Origin: Rhodospirillales bacterium
GTDB taxonomy: Bacteria > Pseudomonadota > Alphaproteobacteria > Rhodospirillales > JASLLV01
Assembly (NCBI GenBank): GCA_030754475.1
Contig: JASMAE010000406.1
Span: 1 to 5,088, forward strand
DNA length: 5,088 nt
Reading direction: 5' to 3'
The translations under genes and the position numbers were made by a program. Shown here one piece after another: positions 1 through 5,088 of this stretch (its first letter is position 1; every line of letters starts with the position of its first letter). The notes beneath the pieces were generated by a model. That model was not told the DNA's origin. It was given only the letters and a program-made list of their open reading frames with translations, and did not search any database.

Positions 1-726
1 CTTTCCCGAGCCGGGGACGCCGTCGAGAAGGGTGACGCCGAAGCGCCCGTTGCGCACGCCCGCCGCCAGATCGTTCGCTGCGGCGGCTTGGGTGTCGCTG
101 AGCACGGGACCCGGACGTCGCCAGTCCGGCGGCATGGGCGATCTTGGCGGGAGCTCGCGGGCCACCAACGCGCCGGCGGCGGCGAGACCGCGGACCACGG
201 ACGCACTCACGCCCGCTTCGCGGGCGAGCTCAACCGGTGTGCGCGGCGGTCCGTCGGCGAGGAGATCGAGGATCCGCCGCCGCGCCGGCGTCATCCGCAC
301 ACCCTCGACGTTTGCTGCGCGCACGTAGGCGGCGATCGCTCGCGGCGGTGCGAGCGCGGCCGGCACGCTCATTGCCATCCGCAACACGCTTCCGAGCGGT
401 TGCAGGGTGTAGCCCGCCACCCAGGCGACGAAGCGTTCGAGCGATTCGGTCATCGGCGGTACCGGAATGTGCGCGCGAACGTCCTTGAGCTTGCCCTCGG
501 CAATGTCTCCCAGGCCTTCTCCCCAGACGACGCCCGCGACCTCGCGCGGCCCTAGGGGAACGACGACGAAATCACCCTCGGCCAGCGCCATCTCGTCGGG
601 AACCCGGTAGTCGTAGGGCGCGGAAAGGGGCAGCGGGACCAGGACGGCGACGCGCGCGCCGGCCGCGAATCGGCGTTGCCCCCGCGTATCCGCCCGGCAA
701 GGGCGTTTGGCGCCGCGAACGCCCAT
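1..726 (-). CDS. priA: Primosomal protein N' (PriA helicase), N-terminal 242 residues, cut by window edge
   Basis: PriA is a superfamily 2 DNA helicase that recognises stalled or collapsed replication forks and reloads the replisome. The reading frame is open to base 1, so the C-terminal two thirds (rest of helicase, zinc-binding region) lie outside. Residues about 25-70 form the 3'-DNA-binding domain, with VAVLVPLPLS, then PYDYRVP and VVVPLGPREVAGVVWG. Residues about 145-190 look like the winged-helix domain (MTPARRRILDLL, then VELAREAGVSASVVRGL). LSDTQ (209-213) is the Q motif, and GVPGSGK (236-242) is Walker A, ending exactly at the window edge; many relatives have GVTGSGK. The ATG at 726-724 is effectively forced: an in-frame TAG sits two codons upstream, and no ATG, GTG or TTG occurs in the next 40 codons. 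This leaves a basic extension of about 24 residues before the first core strand. No clear Shine-Dalgarno is visible. The gene is divergent from the DUF484-xerC pair. The family call is secure. Confidence 0.95.
   Translation of the reverse strand, partial: MGVRGAKRPCRADTRGQRRFAAGARVAVLVPLPLSAPYDYRVPDEMALAEGDFVVVPLGPREVAGVVWGEGLGDIAEGKLKDVRAHIPVPPMTESLERFVAWVAGYTLQPLGSVLRMAMSVPAALAPPRAIAAYVRAANVEGVRMTPARRRILDLLADGPPRTPVELAREAGVSASVVRGLAAAGALVARELPPRSPMPPDWRRPGPVLSDTQAAAANDLAAGVRNGRFGVTLLDGVPGSGK
701..724. repeat. 7-bp perfect inverted repeat at the priA start codon
   Basis: GGGCGTT (701-707) and AACGCCC (718-724) are perfect reverse complements around a 10-nt centre that contains the palindrome GGCGCC. 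On the priA strand the stem begins at the third base of the start codon, so it could fold over the translation start. As DNA it overlaps the proposed -35 element of the opposite gene. It could be an operator, an mRNA hairpin or chance, since GC-rich DNA yields such repeats often. Confidence 0.35.
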
Positions 727-736
727 GCTCTATAGT
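707..736 (+). promoter_or_regulatory. Candidate sigma70-type promoter for DUF484-xerC
   Basis: TTGGCG (707-712, four of six matches to TTGACA) is followed after 18 bp by TATAGT (731-736, five of six matches to TATAAT). TATAGT stands out in otherwise GC-rich DNA. Transcription would begin near 743. That gives about a 35-nt leader to the ATG at 778, but only about 10 nt to the alternative ATG at 754. The -35 element lies inside the priA coding region. The call rests on consensus matching only. Confidence 0.45.
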
Positions 737-777
737 CTCGCCCCGAGAACCCGATGTCGTCGCGAGACGGGCGTACC

Positions 778-1512
778 ATGAGTCAAAATCAAGGAGATTC
801 CGGGCCCGGTCTGCAGCCGCGCAAGAAACGGGCATCGGTTTCCATTGCCGAGGTCGCGGAATTCCTGCGCCACCACCCCCAGTTCCTCGAAGACCATCCC
901 GAACTCCTCGAACACCTGACCCCGCCGGCGCGATGGACGGGCGACGGCATCGTCGACATGAACCAGTACATCCTTGATCGTTTGCGCAGCGAAGTCGACA
1001 ACCTGCGCAGTTGCGCCATGGACCTGATCGACACCATCCGCACGAATCTTTCCGGCCAGACCCGAACCCACAGCGCGGTGATTGCGCTGCTGGCGGCCGA
1101 CGATTTGGACCATCTGGTGCGCACGATCCACGAACATCTGCCGCTTATTCTCGACGTGGATGCCGTCGCGGTGGGTTTTGAGCCGCCGCCGGCGCCGATT
1201 CCGGCCCTGGTCACGCCCGAATTCCAGCGCCTGCCAAAAGGGTGCGTCCGCCGCCTCATGGGCGCGGGCGACCGGGCCCAGCTTCTCGGCGAGATGAACG
1301 ACGACGGCACCGTGTTCGGCGCCGCCGCGGGTCTGGTGCGTTCGGCGGCGCTCGCGCGAATCCGTCCCGACGGCGCGATCCCGGCGGGCCTGTTCGCGCT
1401 GGGCTCGCGAACCGAGGACGCGTTTCATTCCGGACAAGGGCCGGAACTCGTCCAGTTCCTGGCGCGCGTCGTTGAGAACCGCCTGCAACGCTTCCTCAAC
1501 CAGCCCGCCTGA
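778..1512 (+). CDS. DUF484 family protein (YigA-like), xerC neighbour
   Basis: This is a cytoplasmic protein of unknown biochemical role. From the 778 start it has 244 residues. Residues about 22-50 carry the family hallmark, with paired HP motifs (EFLRHHPQFLEDHPELLEHL, then TPP). A predicted helical, possibly coiled-coil stretch spans about 60-95. Residues about 100-210 look like a GAF-type alpha/beta domain, as expected for DUF484. The C-terminal helix (QFLARVVENRLQRFL) is also typical. No enzyme active site, signal peptide or membrane segment is seen. In Escherichia coli the DUF484 gene yigA lies immediately before xerC, and the same order occurs here, suggesting a shared operon and perhaps a related job; that last step is inference. 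An in-frame ATG at 754 would add eight residues (MSSRDGRT). I prefer 778 because the likely promoter leaves almost no leader before 754 and GAGACGGG (763-770) sits upstream of 778, though neither start has a strong ribosome binding site. Confidence 0.88.
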   Translation: MSQNQGDSGPGLQPRKKRASVSIAEVAEFLRHHPQFLEDHPELLEHLTPPARWTGDGIVDMNQYILDRLRSEVDNLRSCAMDLIDTIRTNLSGQTRTHSAVIALLAADDLDHLVRTIHEHLPLILDVDAVAVGFEPPPAPIPALVTPEFQRLPKGCVRRLMGAGDRAQLLGEMNDDGTVFGAAAGLVRSAALARIRPDGAIPAGLFALGSRTEDAFHSGQGPELVQFLARVVENRLQRFLNQPA

Positions 1513-1548
1513 GGGGCGCCGCCTCATGGGCTCGGAAGGCGCCGCGCC

Positions 1549-1568
1549 GGTGCGCCGCCTTGCGCACC
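1549..1568 (+). other. GC-rich hairpin in the DUF484-xerC spacer, possible weak terminator or attenuator
   Basis: GGTGCGC (1549-1555) pairs perfectly with GCGCACC (1562-1568) across a 6-nt loop. It lies 36 bases after the DUF484 stop codon. What follows is CGTCCTCTC, not a run of T, so it does not qualify as a standard intrinsic terminator. It could attenuate read-through into xerC or stabilise the upstream transcript. Two copies of GGCGCC (1515-1520 and 1538-1543) just before it could form a competing fold. Confidence 0.35.
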
Positions 1569-1593
1569 CGTCCTCTCACAAGCTACAAGATAT

Positions 1594-1620
1594 ATGATGA
1601 AAGTGGCGCGAGAACGCTAG
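1594..1620 (+). CDS. Possible 8-codon leader minicistron abutting xerC
   Basis: A short frame, ATG-ATG-AAA-GTG-GCG-CGA-GAA-CGC-TAG (MMKVARER), ends at 1620, and the xerC ATG begins at 1621 in the same frame. A ribosome ending here could restart directly on xerC. The frame lies at the edge of an unusually AT-rich patch (about 1577-1604) that includes TATGAT (1593-1598), which could instead be a -10 element; no convincing -35 lies 16-18 bp upstream. There is no clear Shine-Dalgarno for the minicistron. It may well be chance. Confidence 0.2.
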   Translation: MMKVARER

Positions 1621-2604
1621 ATGTCGCGTGAGCCAAAGGAATCTCCTGTCTTTCCGGCCATCGCGTTTACAGTCGAGCCGCAAGTGGTGGTGGTGATCGA
1701 GGGGTGGTGGCGTTGGCTCGCGTATGAGAAGCGCGCGTCCGCGCACACGCTCGCGGCCTATGGGCGCGATCTCGACGCGTTCTTCCGCTTCCTCGCCCGT
1801 CACCTGGGTTTTGCGCCGGGCCTGAGGGAGCTTGAGGCGCTGCGTGCGGCGGACTTGAGAAGTTACCTGGCGGACCGCGCCCGGCGCGGGCTCGCGCGCG
1901 CTTCGACCGCGCGCGCCATGTCCGCGATCCGGGGGTTCTTCCGCTATCTGGAACGCTCCGAATCGGTAAGCATACCCTCTCTTCGCGCGATCGCCGTACC
2001 CCGGGTTCCGGCGACGTTGCCCAAGCCTCTTGTTGCCGCCGCCGCCCGCGAGGTCCTCGATTCGGCGGGATGCGAAGAGGGCCCGCCTTGGGTGGCGAAG
2101 CGCGACGCAGCCTTGCTGACCTTGCTCTACGGCTGCGGTCTTCGCCTCGGCGAGGCCCTGGCCCTCAACCGCCTCGACGCGCCTACCGGGCGCAGCATGA
2201 CGATCACGGGAAAGGGCCGAAAGCAGCGGCTGGTGCCGGTGCTGGCCGTGGTCCGCGAGGCGATCGAGGACTATATCGCGGCCTATCCGTATGCACTCAT
2301 CCCCGACGGTCCGCTGTTCGTCGGGTTGCGGGGCGGGCGCCTGAATCCCGGCGTCGTACAAAGGCTCATGCGCAAGCTGCGCGCGGACTTGGGCCTTCCT
2401 GAGACGGCGACGCCGCATGCGCTCCGCCACAGCTTCGCCACGCATCTGTTGGAAGGCGGCGGCGATCTGCGCACGATCCAGGAGCTCTTGGGGCACGCGT
2501 CGCTGTCGACGACCCAGCGCTACACCGCCGTCGACGCCGCGCACCTGAAGGCGGTCCACCGCAAGGCCCACCCCCGCGCCCGCTCAACCGTCGTCGCGCC
2601 CTGA
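1621..2604 (+). CDS. xerC: Tyrosine recombinase XerC
   Basis: XerC acts with XerD at the chromosomal dif site to resolve chromosome dimers before division. The protein has 327 residues against about 300 for the family. The N-terminal core-binding (SAM-like) domain spans about 23-112, with the typical YEKRASAHTLAAYGRDL and ARAMSAIRGFFRYL. The catalytic domain spans about 135-315. All expected residues are present: R175 (GCGLRLGEAL), K198 (GKGRKQR), H266 and R269 (HALRHSFATHL), H292 (LGHAS) and the nucleophile Y301 (TTQRY). XerC rather than XerD is inferred from the adjacent DUF484 gene and the KAHPRA ending; a seven-residue tail (RSTVVAP) follows that ending and overlaps the MFS gene. The ATG at 1621 follows an in-frame TAG, with only a weak GAGAA upstream. 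GTG codons from 1684 (V22-V25) are alternative starts that would give a more usual length. No phage or integron context suggests a mobile integrase. Confidence 0.92.
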   Translation: MSREPKESPVFPAIAFTVEPQVVVVIEGWWRWLAYEKRASAHTLAAYGRDLDAFFRFLARHLGFAPGLRELEALRAADLRSYLADRARRGLARASTARAMSAIRGFFRYLERSESVSIPSLRAIAVPRVPATLPKPLVAAAAREVLDSAGCEEGPPWVAKRDAALLTLLYGCGLRLGEALALNRLDAPTGRSMTITGKGRKQRLVPVLAVVREAIEDYIAAYPYALIPDGPLFVGLRGGRLNPGVVQRLMRKLRADLGLPETATPHALRHSFATHLLEGGGDLRTIQELLGHASLSTTQRYTAVDAAHLKAVHRKAHPRARSTVVAP

Positions 2605-3804
2605 ATCGAGCACCGCGACCATGAGGCAGCCCGCCGCCGCGGCGAGACCGGCCGAGGCGAACGCGAAGCCCCAGGACGCGACCGTCACACCCCCGCCGGT
2701 GGCGTCCAGCACCACGCCCGCGATCAGCGGGCCGGCGAACCCGCCCATGAAGCTGACCGTGCCGTGGACCGCCATGGCGGCGCCGCGAAGGCGCTCGGGC
2801 GCATTGGCCATGGTGCCCGCATACACCAGCGATGAGTCCGCGTTGATCACGAGGCCGTAGGCGATGAACAACGCGAACAGCCCCCAGAACGGAAGCGCGG
2901 CGGCGAAGCCGATGACGCACGCGAGCACGGCCGACAATGCCTGGATGATCATGAGCACGCGTTTGCGCTGGAACCGCACGCCCAGCTCGCCCCCGGTGAC
3001 GATCCCGACGACGCCGCAAAGCCCGATGACCATGGCCAGCGTCGTGGCCCGCCACGGCGGCGCGGAATCGCCGTAGCGCGCGAATGCGAAGACCAGGAAG
3101 GTGACGGTCCACGCGCGAACCGCCATCAGCTCCCACAGATGCCCGGTGCCGGCGAGCACGTATCCCATGACCCGGCGGTTGGCGAGCACCGCGCGGAAGT
3201 TGGGGAACCCGGACCGGGAACCGGTCCCCGTCGGCCGCGCTGCACCCCTGACGAAGACGAGCGCGATCACGATCTGCACCAGCGGGCCGGGGCCGGTCGC
3301 GGCGAAGGCCCACGGCCAGCCGAACCGGGCCTCGATCTCGCCCGCCAACACGTAGGACACCGAGGCCCCGATTCCGAATGCGGCCGCGAAATAGGCGACG
3401 GCGCGATACTGGGTGCGCCCTTCGAGGCGCTCGACGAGAAGGCGCATGCCGGGAAGGAAGGTGCCGGCGAGGCCCACTCCCGCCAGGACACGGAACGCGC
3501 TCGCCGTCCAGAACCCTTGCGCGAACGCCGCGAAACCGAACGCCGTACATGTGCTCACCAAAAGCGAGGCGATGAACACGCGCCGGGTGTCGATGCGGTC
3601 GGTGGCGCCGACGAGCGCAGGTACGGCCAAGAGGTAGCCGAGGAAGTAGAGCCCGTTGACCCACCCGGCCTCGGTATTGTCGAGGCCCCATTCGTCGAAG
3701 AAGACGGGCATGAGGGCGGGAAACGCCGCGAACCCGAGGACGCTGAAGAACAGCCCGACGCACATGGCGGTGATCAGGACGGCGGACGAAGGGGCGGGGC
3801 TCAT
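2584..3804 (-). CDS. Major facilitator superfamily (MFS) transporter, substrate unknown
   Basis: This is an inner-membrane secondary transporter of 406 residues, a normal MFS length. I count twelve hydrophobic segments at roughly 8-33, 47-66, 75-93, 98-121, 135-156, 164-186, 212-242, 253-273, 282-302, 304-321, 341-366 and 374-398, with the usual longer central loop (about 187-211). The loop between helices 2 and 3 carries a version of motif A, GATDRIDTRR (66-75), and a degenerate counterpart GGELGVRFQRKR (271-282) opens the second half. FRVLAGVGLAG (104-114) in helix 4 resembles motif B. Nothing points to a substrate. The ATG at 3804-3802 has only a weak GCGGATCG upstream. It lies 63 bp after lpdA on the same strand, so co-transcription is possible. 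Its last codons overlap the end of xerC by 21 bp on the opposite strand. The MFS call is firm; cyanate/nitrate-type, drug-efflux or metabolite transport cannot be separated by eye. Confidence 0.9.
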   Translation of the reverse strand: MSPAPSSAVLITAMCVGLFFSVLGFAAFPALMPVFFDEWGLDNTEAGWVNGLYFLGYLLAVPALVGATDRIDTRRVFIASLLVSTCTAFGFAAFAQGFWTASAFRVLAGVGLAGTFLPGMRLLVERLEGRTQYRAVAYFAAAFGIGASVSYVLAGEIEARFGWPWAFAATGPGPLVQIVIALVFVRGAARPTGTGSRSGFPNFRAVLANRRVMGYVLAGTGHLWELMAVRAWTVTFLVFAFARYGDSAPPWRATTLAMVIGLCGVVGIVTGGELGVRFQRKRVLMIIQALSAVLACVIGFAAALPFWGLFALFIAYGLVINADSSLVYAGTMANAPERLRGAAMAVHGTVSFMGGFAGPLIAGVVLDATGGGVTVASWGFAFASAGLAAAAGCLMVAVLDSGRDDG

Positions 3805-3867
3805 CGGCGATCCGCTAGCGCTTTATTCGTTTTGTCGGCCGGTGCGATTCCACGCGCGCGGACCGGT
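3805..3867 (-). other. Short lpdA-MFS spacer without a clear terminator
   Basis: These 63 bases separate the lpdA stop from the MFS start. Read on the minus strand, I find no stem longer than a few base pairs followed by T residues, only small palindromes (AGCGCT, CGCTAGCG) and one AT-richer patch (ACAAAACGAATAAAG). The absence of an evident terminator favours read-through from lpdA into the transporter gene. AATAAA in the patch could belong to a weak -10, but no matching -35 is apparent. Confidence 0.35.
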
Positions 3868-5088
3868 CTAAATGTGGATGGCGCGCCCGGCGACGGCCAA
3901 CGCCGCTTCCTTGATCGATTCGGCGAGTCCGGGATGGCCGTGACAGCTGCGCGCTAGGTCCTCGGCCGAGGCGCCGAACTCCATGGCGATCACCGCCTCT
4001 TGGATCAGATCGCCGGCCTCGGGTCCGATGATGTGGACGCCCAGGATGCGGTCCGTGGCGGCGTCGGCGAGGATCTTGACGAAGCCGTCGGTGGCGGCGT
4101 TGCAGCGCGCGCGCGCATTCGCTGTGAACGGGAACTTTCCGACCACATAGGCGACGCCGTCGGCCTTGAGCGCGTCCTCGGTCTTGCCGAGCGCCGCCGC
4201 CTCCGGCCAGGTGTAGACGACGCCCGGAACCGCCTCGTAGTTCACGTGGCCCGCCTGACCGGCGAGGATCTCGGCGACCGCAACGCCTTCGTCCTCGGCC
4301 TTGTGGGCCAGCATGGCGCCGCCGATGACGTCGCCGATGGCGAAGATTCCGGCGACGTTGGTCTGGAAATCCGAGTCCACATGGACGAACCCGCGCGCGT
4401 CGGTCGCGACGCCCACGGTCTCGAGGCCGAGGCCCGCGGTGTAGGGCCGGCGCCCGACGGAAACGAGCACCACGTCGGCCTTCACGGTGGTGGCCTTGCC
4501 GCCGTCCGCCGGTTCGATGCCGAGTGTCACGCCGCCTCTGTTCGCCTTGGCGTGCGCCACCTTGCTCGCGAGCCGGAACGAGAGCCCCTGTTTCTCGAGG
4601 ATGCGCTGCATGTGGCGCGAGACCTCGCGGTCCATGCCGGGAAGGATGTGGTCGAGGAACTCGATCACCGTGACGTCCGACCCCAGACGCCGCCAGACCG
4701 AGCCGAGCTCGAGGCCGATGTAGCCGGCGCCCACGACCACCAGCGTCTTGGGAACGCGCTTCAAGGCCAGGGCGCCCGTGGAGCTCACGATGCGCGCCTC
4801 GTCGATCGCGACGCCGGGAAGCGCGACCACGTCGGAGCCGGTGGCGATCAGCAGGTTTTCGGCTTCCAGGATCGTTTTTTTTGCGCGCGGGCTTTTGGCG
4901 ACCGTCACCTGACCGGGGCCGGTGATGACGGCCGTGCCGACGACGTGGGTCACTTTGTTCTTCTTGAGCAGGTATTCGATCCCCTTGGTCAGCTCTTCGA
5001 CGACGGTGTCCTTGCGCTTCATCATGGTGCCGAGATCGAGGCCGACGTTCGCCAGCCTGATCCCGTGCGCCGCGAGCCCGTGGCGCGC
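3868..5088 (-). CDS. lpdA: Dihydrolipoyl dehydrogenase (E3), missing about the first 60 residues
   Basis: Lpd is the FAD flavoprotein that reoxidises lipoamide on the E2 subunit of 2-oxoacid dehydrogenase complexes and the glycine cleavage system, passing electrons to NAD+. The frame is open to the right edge; 406 residues are visible against about 465 for the family. The first FAD motif and the CxxxxC redox disulfide therefore lie outside. The ATG pair near 5025 is internal, because the 21 preceding codons (ARHGLAAHGI, then LANVGLDLG) match the family. Visible landmarks, numbered from the edge, are: IATGS (81-85); NAD-binding VVVGAGYIGLELGS with GAGYIG at 120-125; the second FAD segment IFAIGDV (248-254); the dimer-interface start VVYTWPEAAALGKTE (290-304); and the catalytic pair H385 and E390 in CHGHPGLAE, where most relatives have HAHPTLSE. 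The protein ends in RAIHI. The sequence style matches the alphaproteobacterial 2-oxoglutarate dehydrogenase-linked E3, so sucA/sucB may lie upstream; this is inference. Confidence 0.95.
   Translation of the reverse strand, partial: ARHGLAAHGIRLANVGLDLGTMMKRKDTVVEELTKGIEYLLKKNKVTHVVGTAVITGPGQVTVAKSPRAKKTILEAENLLIATGSDVVALPGVAIDEARIVSSTGALALKRVPKTLVVVGAGYIGLELGSVWRRLGSDVTVIEFLDHILPGMDREVSRHMQRILEKQGLSFRLASKVAHAKANRGGVTLGIEPADGGKATTVKADVVLVSVGRRPYTAGLGLETVGVATDARGFVHVDSDFQTNVAGIFAIGDVIGGAMLAHKAEDEGVAVAEILAGQAGHVNYEAVPGVVYTWPEAAALGKTEDALKADGVAYVVGKFPFTANARARCNAATDGFVKILADAATDRILGVHIIGPEAGDLIQEAVIAMEFGASAEDLARSCHGHPGLAESIKEAALAVAGRAIHI

Noticed and set aside
88..555. Plus-strand open frames (32-328, 88-555, 144-488) opposite priA
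   Set aside because: The minus strand of the same stretch gives unmistakable PriA sequence through Walker A; the plus-strand frames are shadows.
754..777. DUF484 start at ATG 754
   Set aside because: Possible, but it would leave only about 10 nt after the predicted transcription start and no space for a ribosome binding site; kept as an alternative.
781..786. TTGACT on the minus strand as a priA -35 element
   Set aside because: It matches five of six -35 bases, but 16-19 bp downstream is GCGACGAC-type sequence with no acceptable -10.
730..1527. Open frame of 265 codons antisense to DUF484
   Set aside because: Low-complexity, arginine-rich product without family resemblance; the plus strand carries the paired HP motifs of DUF484.
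1684..1695. Four tandem GTG codons near the xerC 5' end as a functional repeat
   Set aside because: A 12-bp run encoding four valines is short and readily explained by codon bias; noted only as alternative start codons.
1576..2571. Long open frame (331 codons) on the minus strand opposite xerC
   Set aside because: It is a GC-rich shadow of xerC: arginine-, histidine- and glutamine-rich with no recognisable domain, while the plus strand encodes a complete XerC catalytic set.
1621..2604. Tyrosine recombinase as an integrase marking a mobile element
   Set aside because: Size, DUF484 neighbour, the flanking core genes and lack of attachment repeats or phage genes all fit chromosomal XerC.
2366..3763. 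Open frame of 465 codons on the minus strand in another phase of the MFS gene
   Set aside because: Its product is dominated by arginine and glycine with no helices or motifs, whereas the overlapping frame gives a textbook 12-segment transporter. It is only open because stops are rare at this GC.
3139..3957. Open frame of 272 codons on the plus strand opposite the MFS and lpdA ends
   Set aside because: It crosses the boundary between two real genes and gives a charged, repetitive composition typical of antisense GC-rich frames.
4106..4117. Alternating GC run in lpdA as possible Z-DNA
   Set aside because: It encodes a family-consistent NARARCN stretch, and alternating GC of this length is common in genes of this composition.
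3868..5025. Lpd starting at the ATG pair near 5025
   Set aside because: The upstream codons to the window edge continue the family sequence in frame without a stop, so these methionines are internal and the gene is cut by the edge.

Overview
The window reads as chromosomal core sequence from a GC-rich alphaproteobacterium, most likely Rhodospirillales-like. This is judged from protein style and gene order, not from a database search. By eye, GC is about two thirds, with strong third-position G/C bias in every real gene. I see no insertion sequences, tRNAs, rRNAs, CRISPR arrays, phage genes or integration scars. I found no previously undescribed system here.

Layout. (1) Positions 1-726, minus strand: the N-terminal third of the primosomal helicase PriA, cut by the window's left edge just as it reaches the Walker A motif. 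(2) Positions 727-777: a tight divergent spacer holding a plausible sigma70-type promoter for the rightward genes. (3) Positions 778-1512, plus: a DUF484 family protein. (4) Positions 1513-1620: a spacer with a GC hairpin, an AT-rich patch and an 8-codon minicistron that stops directly against the next start codon. (5) Positions 1621-2604, plus: the tyrosine recombinase XerC with all its catalytic residues. (6) Positions 2584-3804, minus: a 12-helix MFS transporter whose 3' end overlaps xerC tail to tail by 21 bp. (7) Positions 3868-5088, minus: dihydrolipoyl dehydrogenase (E3), missing about its first 60 residues because it runs off the right edge.

How they fit. PriA (replication restart) and XerC (chromosome dimer resolution) are both chromosome-maintenance functions. 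DUF484 next to xerC is a recurrent linkage, also seen in enterobacteria as yigA-xerC. Lpd supplies the E3 subunit of 2-oxoacid dehydrogenase complexes, and the sucAB/odhAB genes may lie beyond the right edge. The MFS transporter follows lpd on the same strand and may be read through from it; its substrate cannot be told from sequence. The most notable details are small: an inverted repeat shared by the priA start and the DUF484 -35 region, a basic N-terminal extension on PriA, the minicistron abutting xerC, and the convergent xerC/MFS overlap.
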